Assembly: GCA_013152355.1 (NCBI GenBank)
Contig: JAADGO010000055.1
Location: forward strand, 1 to 45,301
Direction: 5' to 3'
Length of the DNA stretch: 45,301 bases
Origin: Chlorobiota bacterium
GTDB lineage: Bacteria > Bacteroidota > Bacteroidia > Bacteroidales > Prolixibacteraceae
Shown here: positions 15,138 to 25,025 of the stretch, piece after piece
Position numbering within the stretch: the first letter of the stretch is position 1
Layout of the letters: each line of letters begins with the position of its first letter
The notes under the pieces: generated by a model
Database searches by the model: none
What the model was told of the DNA's origin: nothing
The model's input: only the letters and a program-made list of their open reading frames with translations
Position numbers and translations under genes: made by a program

Positions 15138-18100
15138 TTAGAATCCAACATTTAACCCAACTGTAAAGCTCCTTGTATTGGGATAACTACCATAGTCGAT
15201 CCCTATATTCCTGTTACCACTGCTCCAGCTGACCTCCGGGTCAAAACCTTTATATTTAGTGAAGGTTAATAATTTCTGCCCACTAACATAGATCCTTAAA
15301 GAACTGAGGTTCATCTTATCAAGGACCCTTTTAGGGAGGGTATAACCTAAAACTACATTTTCTAGCCGGATATAGCTACCATCTTCAACCCAACGAGAAG
15401 AAAGCCGTTGAGACCTGATGGCCATTTGAGGTATGTCAGTGTCAGTATTTGCAGGAGTCCAACTATCAAGAATTGCAGTAGTAGAATTGTAAGTACCCAG
15501 GGTTGATTCCAGTCCCATCCTGGTATAATTCAGCATATCATTCCCCTCAACGCCTTGCCAAAATATATTTAAATCAAAATTCCTGAATGAAAAGTTGTTG
15601 CTCCACCCCCAATAGAAATCAGGATTTGGGTCTCCAATAATAGTCCTGTCTTCATTGGTGAGCATACCATCATCTAAAATATCCCTGAACCTTTCCCCAC
15701 CAACTCCTTCTGCACCATCAAGCAATTCATCGCCACTTTGCTGAACGCCTTCATAAACATATCCGTAAAAAGACCCCAGCGGTTCACCTTCTCTGATTAT
15801 CTGAGAATTCTGTATCCCTACAAATTGCCCAGGAGCAGTCCTGTATAATACATCATTACCTTCGGGTAAACTAAGTACCTTATTACGGTTTAAAGAAAGG
15901 TTAAACTTAGAATCCCATTGAATCACCTTTACAATATTTTTAACCTCCAGTGCGAATTCAAAACCTTTGTTTTCAATTTCACCAATATTTTTCAACTGAT
16001 CTGGATAACCTGAATATTGAGGCAATGGAACCCTGAACAATAAGTCTGAAGTTATTTTACTATAATAATCTGCATTAATAAGTAATGTGTTATTGAATAA
16101 ACCCAGGTCCAATCCTACATCAGTTTGTGCTGTACTCTCCCAGGTAAGGTCATTATTTGCCACGGATAATGGACTCACAGCATTCACAACCTTCCCGTTA
16201 TCCACAGCAAAAACATACCTGAACCTTGCCAACGACTGATAAGGGCTGATTGCCTGATTACCTGTTATCCCGTAGCTTGCACGGAACTTTAATTGGCTGA
16301 TAGTCTCAGAATCTGCTAAGAAACCCTCTTTGTAAATATTCCAGGCGAATGCCCCGGAAGGGAAAAATGCCCACTTATTATTTCTAGCGAACCTCGATGA
16401 ACCGTCATACCGGGCATTAGCTGTAAAAAGATACTTATCATTGATTGAATAATTTATCCGTCCATAAAAAGAACTCAATTCCGATTCCACAAGACTTGAG
16501 CCCGGTTGTTGGAATATAGATGCACCACCCAAATTCCACCAGGTACCTGCATCAGTAAGAAAATCGCTACCACTGGCTCTTGAACTTTCGGAAGAGAATG
16601 ATTGAAAAGAATAACCTCCCATAATAGACAGAGAATGAATTTCTCCAAAATCTTTGGAATATGTGAAATAATTCTCAGCTAGGACATTTGTACTTTTTGA
16701 GTTATTTAATCTTGCTATGCCTCCTACAGTTTTTCCATATTCCAATTTAGAAGAAACATAATTACCAGCCCTGCTGTTATTGGTTCCGATACCGATAATA
16801 AGTTTATATTTAAAATCTTTAAACAGGTCAAATTCCCCCGAAAGACTGGCTTGCATGTAATCAGACAATGTTTGCGATGGCCTTTCCAGTGCCAGGGCAA
16901 CCGGATTATCTAACGGAGTCCCTAAAGGATGAATAGTGTATGAACCATCTTCATTATATATTGGCTCTGACGGAGCAAATAACAAAGCAGTTGATAAAAC
17001 CCCTCCTCCTTGTGAAGAAGTAGTTCCTTCTTGTGTAGACAACCTGTTCTGGTCACTTCTTCCGATAAGTAGATTCAGTCCAAATTTTACACTCTCTGAA
17101 GCATTTATATTAATATTAGATGTTAATGAATATCTTTTAAAATCAGAATCCAGAATAATTCCCTTCTGGTCGAAATAAACACCTGACAGGTAATAATTTA
17201 CTTTGTCGGCTCCTCCAGATATTGATAAATTATAGTTTTGGATATTTCCTGTTTGAAATATTTCATCCTGCCAATCAGTACCTACCCCAAGTGATGCAGG
17301 ACTACCAAAAGCATTAGACCCAGTTACTGTGTTGATCATTTCAGCAAACTGCTGGGCATTGAGCAGGTCGTACCGTTTTATTTCATTCTGTACTGAATAC
17401 GAGGTATTCAAACGAATTTTAGTATCCCCTTGTACACCCTTTTTAGTGGTGACCAGAACTACGCCGTTTGCCCCACGTGAACCGTAGATTGCCGTAGCAG
17501 AGGCATCTTTTAATATTTCTATTGATTCAATATCGTCAGCAGGAGGCAATGTCCCCTGAGGAAAACCATCAATTACATAAAGCGGGCTACTTGAAGCATT
17601 TATTGAAGAACTACCCCTAATAAGAATATTGTAATTACCACCAGGCTCGCCACCATTATCTGATTGTATCTGAACCCCTGCGGCTCGCCCCTGCAATGCC
17701 TGTACGGCACTATTAGTTGGAAATGCATTTAGGTCATCCGAGTTTACTGACGCTACGGATCCGGTTAAATCCGACTTTTTTATACTTCCATATCCAATAG
17801 CGACTACCTCATCAAGGCTAAACGTTTCTTCTTCCAAAACAACATTGACTTTTTGTTTACCCGATACTGCAATTTCCTGGCTCTTCATCCCCACAAACGA
17901 GAATACCAGTATGGCATTGGCGGGGATACCAGAGAGGGAATAATTCCCTTCGCTATCGGTTATTGCCCCCTGTGTAGTCCCTTTTACAATTATTGTTACA
18001 CCTGGGATTGGTTCTCCCGAAGAATTGGTTACTTTCCCTGAAATAACCTTACTTTGTAAATTGTTTTCAACAGTATTATCCTGTAGGTGCTTTCCTGACA

Positions 18101-18461
18101 ACAAAATCTGCCTACCCTTAACAACATATTCAATATTTGTACCTTTTAGTATTTCGTCTAATACAATAAAAATATTTTTCTCTTTAATATTGATAGCATC
18201 CATCTTCCTTTCTACGTCTATCATTTTAGAACTGTAAAGGAAGTAATACTCGCTGTTTTCCTCAATTGAGGCAAGTACCTCTTTCAATGAAGCACTTTTC
18301 AAATTCAATGTAAGCGTTGCCCCCTGTGAGTAGGACTCAAGCCCCATAACCTGGATGGCTGCAAATAGCAATAAGAAAATTGTCAATTTCATTAATAATA
18401 ATAGTTTTCGCGTGTACCACGCATTTTTTGCCCTTATGGCAAAATGAATAAATTTTTTCAT
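15138..18461 (-). CDS. susC-like: SusC/RagA TonB-dependent outer-membrane transducer with STN domain
   Basis: 1107 residues. After the signal segment (about 21-46) comes an STN domain (about 48-122, LKEVLASIEENSEYYFLYSS), which in this class contacts the FecR anti-sigma factor in the periplasm. Next are a carboxypeptidase-regulatory-like beta domain (138-212), the SusC motif SLDEVVAIGYGS (215-226), the plug domain (VQALQGRAAGVQI, SINASSSPLYVIDGFP, SIEILKDASATAIYGSRGANG) and a beta-barrel ending in the terminal aromatic GLNVGF. It imports glycan fragments with SusD and TonB energy, and because of the STN domain should also signal through FecR to the ECF sigma factor encoded upstream. This arrangement is typical of loci induced by host-like or complex glycans. 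Confidence 0.96.
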   Translation of the reverse strand: MKKFIHFAIRAKNAWYTRKLLLLMKLTIFLLLFAAIQVMGLESYSQGATLTLNLKSASLKEVLASIEENSEYYFLYSSKMIDVERKMDAINIKEKNIFIVLDEILKGTNIEYVVKGRQILLSGKHLQDNTVENNLQSKVISGKVTNSSGEPIPGVTIIVKGTTQGAITDSEGNYSLSGIPANAILVFSFVGMKSQEIAVSGKQKVNVVLEEETFSLDEVVAIGYGSIKKSDLTGSVASVNSDDLNAFPTNSAVQALQGRAAGVQIQSDNGGEPGGNYNILIRGSSSINASSSPLYVIDGFPQGTLPPADDIESIEILKDASATAIYGSRGANGVVLVTTKKGVQGDTKIRLNTSYSVQNEIKRYDLLNAQQFAEMINTVTGSNAFGSPASLGVGTDWQDEIFQTGNIQNYNLSISGGADKVNYYLSGVYFDQKGIILDSDFKRYSLTSNININASESVKFGLNLLIGRSDQNRLSTQEGTTSSQGGGVLSTALLFAPSEPIYNEDGSYTIHPLGTPLDNPVALALERPSQTLSDYMQASLSGEFDLFKDFKYKLIIGIGTNNSRAGNYVSSKLEYGKTVGGIARLNNSKSTNVLAENYFTYSKDFGEIHSLSIMGGYSFQSFSSESSRASGSDFLTDAGTWWNLGGASIFQQPGSSLVESELSSFYGRINYSINDKYLFTANARYDGSSRFARNNKWAFFPSGAFAWNIYKEGFLADSETISQLKFRASYGITGNQAISPYQSLARFRYVFAVDNGKVVNAVSPLSVANNDLTWESTAQTDVGLDLGLFNNTLLINADYYSKITSDLLFRVPLPQYSGYPDQLKNIGEIENKGFEFALEVKNIVKVIQWDSKFNLSLNRNKVLSLPEGNDVLYRTAPGQFVGIQNSQIIREGEPLGSFYGYVYEGVQQSGDELLDGAEGVGGERFRDILDDGMLTNEDRTIIGDPNPDFYWGWSNNFSFRNFDLNIFWQGVEGNDMLNYTRMGLESTLGTYNSTTAILDSWTPANTDTDIPQMAIRSQRLSSRWVEDGSYIRLENVVLGYTLPKRVLDKMNLSSLRIYVSGQKLLTFTKYKGFDPEVSWSSGNRNIGIDYGSYPNTRSFTVGLNVGF

Positions 18462-18518
18462 ACTTTTGTTTTGTTAATGGTTAGAAATCACTCTTTTTCA
18501 AGAGTATTTTAATCACAT

Positions 18519-18555
18519 AAAGCAGGGTAATGTGGCGCATTGCCCTGCTTTTTTT
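18519..18555. terminator. Strong hairpin between FecR and SusC genes
   Basis: A 14-bp stem with one G-T wobble (AAAGCAGGGTAATG, loop TGGCG, CATTGCCCTGCTTT) sits in the 137-base gap. The long T-run is on the plus side, but on the minus strand it would still end in TTTA. It probably ends the sigma/FecR transcript before the separately controlled SusC promoter. Confidence 0.7.
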
Positions 18556-18598
18556 CAATTATTCTTTCATAGGCATCCTATTAAGTTTAGTTGGTTTA

Positions 18599-19675
18599 TT
18601 ATTTTTCTTCCCTGTAAATTGAAATCTTCCGTTTCGTATAGGTACCGTCCGGCAGTTTATACCTTTCAGAAACTGAATAAGAAATAGGGGTTACAATCTC
18701 CAGCATTTCAAGAATCTGGTAAAGTGATTCATCAATAAATGTTGCCGTATAAGTAAGGTCTTTTAATCCTGTCCCTTCAAGGTTTATATCCACATTGTAC
18801 CTCCGTGAAAGGCGTTCGGCTACCTTATCCATTGTATCGTCTATAAATACCAGTTTCCCATCTTTCCATGCAACGTATTTAATTAGATCTTCGGTTTTCA
18901 AAGAATATTTATTGTTTGTATTATTGAACATAAAATGCTGCCCTGGCTTCATTTCACAAACAGTTAATTCTTTATTCGGCGTTTCTTTTAAAATGATTAC
19001 TTTCCCTGATTCCAGCGAGGTTTCAAAATTTGTATCATCGTCATAAGCCTTTACATTAAAATTTGTGCCTACAGCCTTCACAGCCATCCCTCCGGCTTCG
19101 ACTATAAATGGTATCGACCGGTTATGCGCTACCTTGAAATAGCCTTCCCCAGATAATCGGACTATCCGTGTTTTACCTGTGAACCTTTGCGGGTAAATCA
19201 TTTTACTGCCATGGTTCAACCATACCTTTGTGCCATCAGATAATTCCAGGGATGTACGTGAACCCATCGGAGAGATTATTTCATTCATTTGAGGTTCGCC
19301 CTGCATATTATAAGTGCCATGCTGAAAAAAACGGGTGTAAACCAATAAAGTTATCACAGGGATTAAAAGGATAACCGCAACCCTTGAGAATATTTGTATA
19401 AATGAAACCTTTTTTGAAGGGAATAAACGTGTTTTCCCAATTGTTAATTTTTCAGACTGGTTTAGGTTTATTAAGTGGTGTATCCTGTCGAGGCGTTGCT
19501 GGTGCTGTTGTCCATCTAAAATTATATTAGAAGTTTTAACCCTATCCCAATAGCTCCTAAGTAAAACCTGCGTTGTAATTTTATCCGGTTCTTTTTGAAT
19601 CCAATCGAATATCGAATCAATTTCGGAGGAAGTACAGTTATTATTGATAAACTTTTCTAAAAGTCCTTTATCCAT
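18599..19675 (-). CDS. FecR-type anti-sigma factor with DUF4974 domain
   Basis: 358-residue inner-membrane regulator. The cytoplasmic N-terminal part (1-90) begins with a short helical sigma-binding region; a single membrane helix spans about 95-115 (FSRVAVILLIPVITLLVYTR). The periplasmic FecR domain (about 130-235) carries SPMGSRTSLELSDGTKVWLN and GEGYFKV, followed by the C-terminal DUF4974 domain (about 265-350, LVFIDDTMDKVAERLSRRY), which is STN-like. It holds the ECF sigma factor at the membrane until the SusC STN domain signals glycan binding. It lies 77 bases after the sigma gene and before SusC. Confidence 0.94.
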   Translation of the reverse strand: MDKGLLEKFINNNCTSSEIDSIFDWIQKEPDKITTQVLLRSYWDRVKTSNIILDGQQHQQRLDRIHHLINLNQSEKLTIGKTRLFPSKKVSFIQIFSRVAVILLIPVITLLVYTRFFQHGTYNMQGEPQMNEIISPMGSRTSLELSDGTKVWLNHGSKMIYPQRFTGKTRIVRLSGEGYFKVAHNRSIPFIVEAGGMAVKAVGTNFNVKAYDDDTNFETSLESGKVIILKETPNKELTVCEMKPGQHFMFNNTNNKYSLKTEDLIKYVAWKDGKLVFIDDTMDKVAERLSRRYNVDINLEGTGLKDLTYTATFIDESLYQILEMLEIVTPISYSVSERYKLPDGTYTKRKISIYREEK

Positions 19676-19752
19676 CGCAACAATTATTAAACAAATCTTA
19701 TGTTAGACGCAAAAATTAATCAAACCACTAGTCCGAACCTGGTTTTTTTTGC

Positions 19753-20346
19753 TTACCGGAAAAGATTGATGAAAAGGATGTATAGCAAATAGTCCTTACT
19801 TAAATTTTCTTTCAGGTATTTATGTGCTTTAACAATGTGATTTTCAACTGTATTGACAGATATCATCAGGCTGGCGGCAATTTCTTTGTAGGAATAATTT
19901 TGAAAATGTTTCATTTTAAATACTTCGCGTTGCCGGGGAGGCATTTTTTCTATCATGAGGTTTAATGACTCATTGACCTCGTCTATGTTGAGATCATCAA
20001 TATCATCTTTTTCATCCACCTCCACCTGCACTGATTTTACGTATTCAATATATTGGGATTCTTTTGACCGCTTCCTTAATAAACTCATAGTAGTATTATA
20101 AGCAATGGTGAATAGGTATGTTTCAAAAGATGCATAATTTTTTAACCTACCCCGGTTTTCCCATATTTTAACAAACACCTCTTGTACTATCTCTTCGGTA
20201 TCGGCTTCGGTTTTCACCAAAGTGAATACAAAATTCTGCAACTTTTGATTAAATACAGAATAAATCGCATCAAATGCTTTCATGTTGCCATTGGCAAAAC
20301 GTTTCACCAAAGATTCGTCAACTTTACTCTGTATTTCTTCAGGCAT
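19753..20346 (-). CDS. ECF RNA polymerase sigma factor (Bacteroidetes PUL type)
   Basis: 197 residues. Region 2 (about 18-90) includes NMKAFDAIYSVFNQKLQNFV and DTEEIVQEVFVKIWENR, the core-binding and -10-recognising parts. Region 4 (about 133-185) has MPPRQREVFKMKHFQ and the helix-turn-helix YKEIAASLMISVNTVENHI. No extra domains. It is the first gene of the locus and should switch on the SusC-SusD-GH20-nitrilase genes once FecR lets go. A possible -7 element, TATATTTG on the minus strand (20381-20374), lies 28 bases before the start. Confidence 0.95.
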   Translation of the reverse strand: MPEEIQSKVDESLVKRFANGNMKAFDAIYSVFNQKLQNFVFTLVKTEADTEEIVQEVFVKIWENRGRLKNYASFETYLFTIAYNTTMSLLRKRSKESQYIEYVKSVQVEVDEKDDIDDLNIDEVNESLNLMIEKMPPRQREVFKMKHFQNYSYKEIAASLMISVNTVENHIVKAHKYLKENLSKDYLLYILFINLFR

Positions 20347-20395
20347 TCCTTATAAATTACAAATAACAAAAATCAAATATAAAAAAGATTTGCTT

Positions 20396-20407
20396 AGAGA
20401 CTGTTTA
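20396..20407 (+). repeat. 12-bp direct repeat, copy 2 (AGAGACTGTTTA)
   Basis: Second copy of the sequence at 13584-13595, same direction, located just upstream of the sigma gene. See copy 1. Confidence 0.4.
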
Positions 20408-20451
20408 AATCCCATCCCGGATCAAACAAAATAAAAATGAGGGCTAAATTA

Positions 20452-21399
20452 CTACTGATTTTCTTTTGCCGGGATAACCCTTTTTACCCGGTAGGGTGTT
20501 TTCTTTTGCGACTCGAAATAGGTACGCATTTGCAATTCGGCGATGATACCAATTGTTATGAACTGGATACCACCCATCACTAAAAACACCCCCAGTATCA
20601 TCAAAGGCTTCCCCCATATCTCGTGCCCCATAATTTTCAAAAACAACATATATATGTTAATAGCACCCCCTATCAGCAAAGTAACTATGCCTAACATACC
20701 GAAAAAGTGCATGGGTTTTTGAAGGTATTTTTTTAAGAATAGCATTAGCAATAAATCGCTGACCACCTTTGTGGTACGTGTTAAATTATATTTTGACTTC
20801 CCAAATTCGCGCGGCTTATGGTTCACATCGACCTGGGTAAATTTGGTGGCACCTTCGAGCGATGCCAACACGGGGATATAGCGGTGCAATTCGCCATAAA
20901 TATGAATGCTTTTTGCTGTTTCGCGGGTAAAAACTTTGAGGGTACACCCCAAATCTTTCATTTTCGTACCGGTGGATTTACGGATAATATAATTGGCTAT
21001 TTTACTGGGTATTTTCCTTAGAAACATACCATCCCTCCTGTTTGCACGTACACCAGACACCAAATCATATTCCCCTTCTTCTGCTATTTTTAGCATCATC
21101 GGAATATCGGCAGGGTCGTTCTGGAGGTCGCCATCCAGCAGAACAACAAATTCGCCTTCTGCCTGGTCGATCCCGGCCTGTAAAGCCGAACTTTGACCGT
21201 AGTTCCGTTTTAATTCTACCAAAAGGAAATGTTCATCGTTTATTTTTAATATTTCAGAACGTGTTGCATCTGTTGAGCCATCATCGACAAAAATAGCTTC
21301 ATAGTCGAAGCCTTCCAGTGCTTCTTTAATTTGCTTGCTCAAAGGGGCGATATTGAGTTCTTCGTTATAAACACATATTACCAATGATAGCTTCTTCAT
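20452..21399 (-). CDS. Family 2 glycosyltransferase, polyprenyl-phosphate (DPM1/GtrB) type
   Basis: 315 residues. The GT-A domain has VCVYNEE at the start, the nucleotide-binding D39-D40 (VDDGSTD), YGQSSALQAGI (68-78) and the metal-binding D89-G-D91 (LLDGDLQNDP). Later HRYIPVLA and GKSKYNL are the marks of enzymes that move a sugar from a nucleotide to a lipid phosphate. Two membrane helices follow (about 232-255 and 264-289). It should make a lipid-phosphate sugar on the cytoplasmic face for envelope or protein glycosylation. Sugar unknown. It stands alone between the PUL and rnpB; its leader contains AACAACTTCA 14 bases before the ATG, the same motif found before the DUF368 and chaperone genes. 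Confidence 0.9.
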   Translation of the reverse strand: MKKLSLVICVYNEELNIAPLSKQIKEALEGFDYEAIFVDDGSTDATRSEILKINDEHFLLVELKRNYGQSSALQAGIDQAEGEFVVLLDGDLQNDPADIPMMLKIAEEGEYDLVSGVRANRRDGMFLRKIPSKIANYIIRKSTGTKMKDLGCTLKVFTRETAKSIHIYGELHRYIPVLASLEGATKFTQVDVNHKPREFGKSKYNLTRTTKVVSDLLLMLFLKKYLQKPMHFFGMLGIVTLLIGGAINIYMLFLKIMGHEIWGKPLMILGVFLVMGGIQFITIGIIAELQMRTYFESQKKTPYRVKRVIPAKENQ

Positions 21400-21412
21400 C
21401 TTTCTGCTTTTA

Positions 21413-21425
21413 TTGAAGTTGTTTA
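21413..21425 (+). repeat. Short copy of the palindromic-element end
   Basis: TTGAAGTTGTTTA repeats the outer end of the element at 2459 (a shared TTATTGAAGTTGTTTA if the flank is included). On the minus strand it lies 14 bases before the GT2 start codon, so it may be a leader motif rather than a transposon scar. Confidence 0.45.
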
Positions 21426-21507
21426 TTATATTCCATTTACCACCACGCGAAATTAGTAAATATATAAATACCGTACCCTATGCACACATCATTCCATTGT
21501 ATTTATG

Positions 21508-21515
21508 TACCTTTG
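21508..21515 (+). promoter_or_regulatory. Bacteroidota -7 element for rnpB
   Basis: TACCTTTG matches TAnnTTTG and lies about five bases before the predicted first base of the RNase P RNA, exactly where a -7 box should be. A TTTG -33 element is not clear. Confidence 0.6.
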
Positions 21516-21519
21516 CAGC

Positions 21520-21896
21520 CAGCAGGCCGCTCTGTCGCCCCCGCCAATGGCGGGGGAGGAAAGTCCGGGCAACACAGGGCACCATGCTTCTTAACAGGAA
21601 GGCCTTTGAGAAAGGGCAGTAGCGTGACAGAAAATAACCGTCCCGTGTAGCGGGATAAGGGTGAAAAGGTGGGGTAAGAGCCCACCGGTTCCGGGGGTGA
21701 CCCCGGAAGCCGCACGCCTCATGGGTTGCAAGGCCAAATATATTCCGGTAGTATAATCAGGGCTGCCCGCCCTGTTCCCGCAAGGGAAGCCGGAAGGGGT
21801 AGGCTGCACGACTTCAGCAGTGATGCTGTTGCAAGATAAATGACAGAGGCCCCGTGTATTCGGGGTACAGAACCCGGCTTACAGGCCTGCTTTTTT
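21520..21896 (+). ncRNA. rnpB: RNase P RNA (class A)
   Basis: Catalytic RNA that trims the 5' end of pre-tRNAs. The universal core is plainly present: GAGGAAAGTCCGGGC near 21557, ACAGAAAATAACCG, GGTAAGAGCCCACCGG, and the 3' block AGATAAATGACAG followed by ACAGAACCCGGCTTACAG. The P1 helix closes the molecule, AGCAGGCC (21521-21528) pairing with GGCCTGCT (21884-21891), followed directly by a T-run that serves as terminator. Ends are placed from P1 and the -7 box. Open frames on both strands here are by-products of the RNA. Confidence 0.95.
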
Positions 21897-21937
21897 TTCT
21901 TTACAACCTAACTTCTTCAAAATGAACGAATTGAGTT

Positions 21938-22981
21938 TTATTTTGCTATAACCTTCGAAAGGTATACATCCAGGTACCAATCAACAAATTGTTGGATACC
22001 TTCATCAAGAGGAGTATCCGGCCGGTAGCCAATATCGTCCATTAGTCCGCTTACATCGGCATAGGTTTTATATACATCGCCCGGCTGCATGGGAAGGAAA
22101 TCCTTTACCGCCTCCTTTTTCAATGCTTTTTCAATAGCTTCAATAAAGTGCATCAGTTTTACCGGCGTTGAATTGCCGATATTATAAATTTTGAAAGGTG
22201 CCCCCCCTCCTTCAGGAGGGTTGTTAACCACTCTGGAGATGCCTTCGGCAATATCATCAATATAGGTGAAATCGCGGTACATATCCCCCTGGTTAAAAAC
22301 TTTTATTGGTTTTTCTTCGAGTATTGCTTTCGAAAAAAGGAAATATGCCATATCAGGCCTTCCCCATGGGCCATAAACCGTAAAAAAACGCAACCCGGTT
22401 GTTGGCAAACCATATAAATGGCTATAGGTATGAGCCATTAACTCGTTGCTCTTTTTTGTGGCAGCGTATAAACTAATCGGGTGGTCGACATTATCATCTA
22501 CCGATAAAGGCATTTTACCGCTGTTGCCATAAACACTTGAAGAGCTGGCGTAAACAAGGTGTTTCACGTTGTTGTGCCTACAAGCCTCAAGGATACTCAT
22601 AAACCCTACGATATTACTGTCGATATAAGCAAACGGGTTTTCTATGCTGTACCGTACCCCCGCCTGGGCAGCCAGGTTGCAAACCATATCAAACCCCTCT
22701 TCCCCGAAAAGGGCAGATACCTCTCCCCTATCTTCAAGGTTCATCCGGACGAACTTATAGTTACTGTATTTTGAGCTTTGTACAGGGGAGTTCCAATTAT
22801 TGGCATCAGCAGGAATCCCGGTTTCTGAAAGCCGGGCAAATTTAAGGCGGGTGTCGTAATAGCTATTGATATTATCAATACCGACCACCTGCGCCCCATT
22901 TCCCAGAAGCTTTTTTACCAGGTGGTAACCAATAAACCCTGCCGCGCCGGTTACAAGTATTTTTTGCCCCTTGTTACTCAT
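21938..22981 (-). CDS. NAD-dependent epimerase, UDP-glucuronate 4-epimerase (CapI/LpsL) type
   Basis: 347-residue extended short-chain dehydrogenase. NAD-binding TGAAGFIG (G12-x-x-G15-x-x-G18 region), a serine run SSSSVYG (146-152) and the catalytic Y172-x3-K176 (LYAATKK). The segments [26 protein letters not shown] and [16 protein letters not shown] are those of enzymes converting UDP-glucuronate to UDP-galacturonate for capsule or LPS. Substrate assignment is by family resemblance. It is 43 bases after cysNC and is probably in the same transcript, which ties sugar-acid supply to sulfate activation. Confidence 0.9.
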   Translation of the reverse strand: MSNKGQKILVTGAAGFIGYHLVKKLLGNGAQVVGIDNINSYYDTRLKFARLSETGIPADANNWNSPVQSSKYSNYKFVRMNLEDRGEVSALFGEEGFDMVCNLAAQAGVRYSIENPFAYIDSNIVGFMSILEACRHNNVKHLVYASSSSVYGNSGKMPLSVDDNVDHPISLYAATKKSNELMAHTYSHLYGLPTTGLRFFTVYGPWGRPDMAYFLFSKAILEEKPIKVFNQGDMYRDFTYIDDIAEGISRVVNNPPEGGGAPFKIYNIGNSTPVKLMHFIEAIEKALKKEAVKDFLPMQPGDVYKTYADVSGLMDDIGYRPDTPLDEGIQQFVDWYLDVYLSKVIAK

Positions 22982-23024
22982 TTCGTACAGATTGATAAAT
23001 AATAATTATCAAATAAAACTGCCC

Positions 23025-24929
23025 TTATTTCACGGGGTAGATTTTCTTCTTTGCCAGGTATTCCAGTATTATCTCAGCATTACTACCGTTTTCTTCGGGG
23101 TTAAACTTGAAAACAGCATCTTCAGGGACATCGTAAGGCAAATCAAAACCTGGGATATTTTCAATTTCGCCATTTTTTGCCTTTTCATAAAACTCTGCAT
23201 TGTTCTTATGGCAATATTCTGTTGATGCATCCATGTGTATGAGGTGGAACCTGTCTTTCCCAATAATCTCGGCAACCTGCCTGCGAATAGATTCATCGGG
23301 CGATATAAATGAACAAACTGCAATAATCCCCTGGTCGTTCAGTAAGCGGCATACATGGGCAACACGGCGTAAATGTTCCGCCTGGTCGGTAGGAGAATAG
23401 TCCAATTCACGGTTCAACCCCAGTCGTACCGAACTTCCATCAAGCAAGACTGCTGTGGCTCCATTATCAAAAAGTTTCTTTTCGAGCGTGAATGCCAGTT
23501 CATTCTTCCCTGAACCATGAATCCCTGTTATCCAGATGGTTTCCCCTTCCTGGTTATATTTTGCCACCCTCTCGTCTCGGGAAATAAGAGCCTCTCCCCT
23601 GGCAATCTTCTCCTTATCCATGTTGGTAATCCTCGATGGAAGGTCTTTACTGCTCAGTTGGTCAATAATCATCCCTACTGCACTGGTATTATGGGTAACC
23701 GGGTCGATCAGTATAAATGCACCTGTCTGGCGGTTTTTCGTGTAGGGGTCAAAAAATAAAGGTTTGGTAGTTGTAATAACCACCCTGCCTATTTCATTCA
23801 ACTCAAAATGCCCGACTTCCAGTTTCTGAAGGGTATTTACGTCAACTTTATACTGAACCTTGTCGATACGGGCCTTGGCATTGTTAGTGGTATGTTTTAT
23901 AAAAAAATGGGTCGATAGGTCCATGGGTGTTTCGTCCATCCATACCAACATTGCTTCGAAATGCCTCTCAATACGGGGCCTGTTATCAGTATGTACAATC
24001 ATATCCCCCCTTGAGATATCAATTTCATCTTCCAGGGTTATGGTTGTAGATTGCGGAGGGAACGCATAATCTTTTTCGCCATCGTATGTTACAATTGATT
24101 TAACTTTGGATGTTTTCATTGATGGAAGGACAATAATTTCATCACCCTTTTTGATTATCCCTGAAGCAATGCGTGATGCAAACCCCCTGAACTCCCTGTC
24201 GGGGCGGAGTACATATTGCACCGGGTAGCGTAAATCCCTAAAATTCCGGTCGCTGCCAATATGAACTGTTTCCAGGAATTCGAGCATGCCTTGCCCATGG
24301 TACCATGGCATATTTACAGACGGTTCGACAACATTATCCCCTTTCAGTGCCGACATTGGAATGCAGGTGAGGTCAGGGATATCAAGCTGTGTTACAAAGC
24401 TCATATAATCTTCACATATATTATCAAATACTTCCTGGCTGTAGTCCACCAGGTCCATTTTGTTAACAGCCAATACAATATGCTTAATCCCTAATAAGGA
24501 CACAAGGAAAGTATGGCGTTTGGTCTGTGTAATTATTCCTGTCTGCGCATTGACCAGGATAATAGCAAGGTTAGCAGTTGATGCCCCTGTTACCATATTC
24601 CGTGTATACTGCTCATGCCCGGGGGTATCGGCGATAATGAATTTCCGTTTAGCCGTAGAAAAATAACGGTAAGCCACGTCAATGGTTATGCCTTGCTCCC
24701 TCTCGGCTTTTAAGCCGTCTAATAAAAGGGCATAATCAATTTCTTCGCCGGCATGCCCAACACGCTTACTATCACGCTCCAGTGTAGAAAGCTGGTCTTC
24801 ATATAATTTTTTACTATCGAACAACAACCTTCCAATCAATGTTGACTTCCCATCATCAACCGACCCGGCTGTTAACAAACGTAGTAAGTCTTTTTTTTGA
24901 TCCTGGTCAAGAAACGATTTAATATCCAT
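23025..24929 (-). CDS. cysN: Sulfate adenylyltransferase subunit 1 fused to APS-kinase-like domain
   Basis: 634 residues. The first 440 are CysN, the GTPase that drives ATP sulfurylase: P-loop GSVDDGKST (22-30), [24 protein letters not shown]. It works with CysD to make adenylyl sulfate (APS). From residue 463 there is a CysC-like APS kinase domain, which would phosphorylate APS to PAPS. This domain is divergent: Walker A is GIHGSGKN, with Asn476 where Ser or Thr normally follows the lysine, and the usual DGDN-R is DGSSVR (497-502). [14 protein letters not shown] and [10 protein letters not shown] remain typical. It could be active, altered or regulatory. cysD is 96 bases upstream. Confidence 0.93.
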   Translation of the reverse strand: MDIKSFLDQDQKKDLLRLLTAGSVDDGKSTLIGRLLFDSKKLYEDQLSTLERDSKRVGHAGEEIDYALLLDGLKAEREQGITIDVAYRYFSTAKRKFIIADTPGHEQYTRNMVTGASTANLAIILVNAQTGIITQTKRHTFLVSLLGIKHIVLAVNKMDLVDYSQEVFDNICEDYMSFVTQLDIPDLTCIPMSALKGDNVVEPSVNMPWYHGQGMLEFLETVHIGSDRNFRDLRYPVQYVLRPDREFRGFASRIASGIIKKGDEIIVLPSMKTSKVKSIVTYDGEKDYAFPPQSTTITLEDEIDISRGDMIVHTDNRPRIERHFEAMLVWMDETPMDLSTHFFIKHTTNNAKARIDKVQYKVDVNTLQKLEVGHFELNEIGRVVITTTKPLFFDPYTKNRQTGAFILIDPVTHNTSAVGMIIDQLSSKDLPSRITNMDKEKIARGEALISRDERVAKYNQEGETIWITGIHGSGKNELAFTLEKKLFDNGATAVLLDGSSVRLGLNRELDYSPTDQAEHLRRVAHVCRLLNDQGIIAVCSFISPDESIRRQVAEIIGKDRFHLIHMDASTEYCHKNNAEFYEKAKNGEIENIPGFDLPYDVPEDAVFKFNPEENGSNAEIILEYLAKKKIYPVK

Positions 24930-25025
24930 AAGTTCCTTCTTAATCTCCTCCCCGGAAGGGGAAAAGGTTCTTTATACTTCTTTATTCAATTGAGTTACTT
25001 CTTTTACTCCGGTTCGGAGAGGCGC

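Noticed and set aside
21503-21809. Minus-strand open frames in the rnpB region
   Set aside because: They fall within the highly structured RNase P RNA, whose core motifs are complete.
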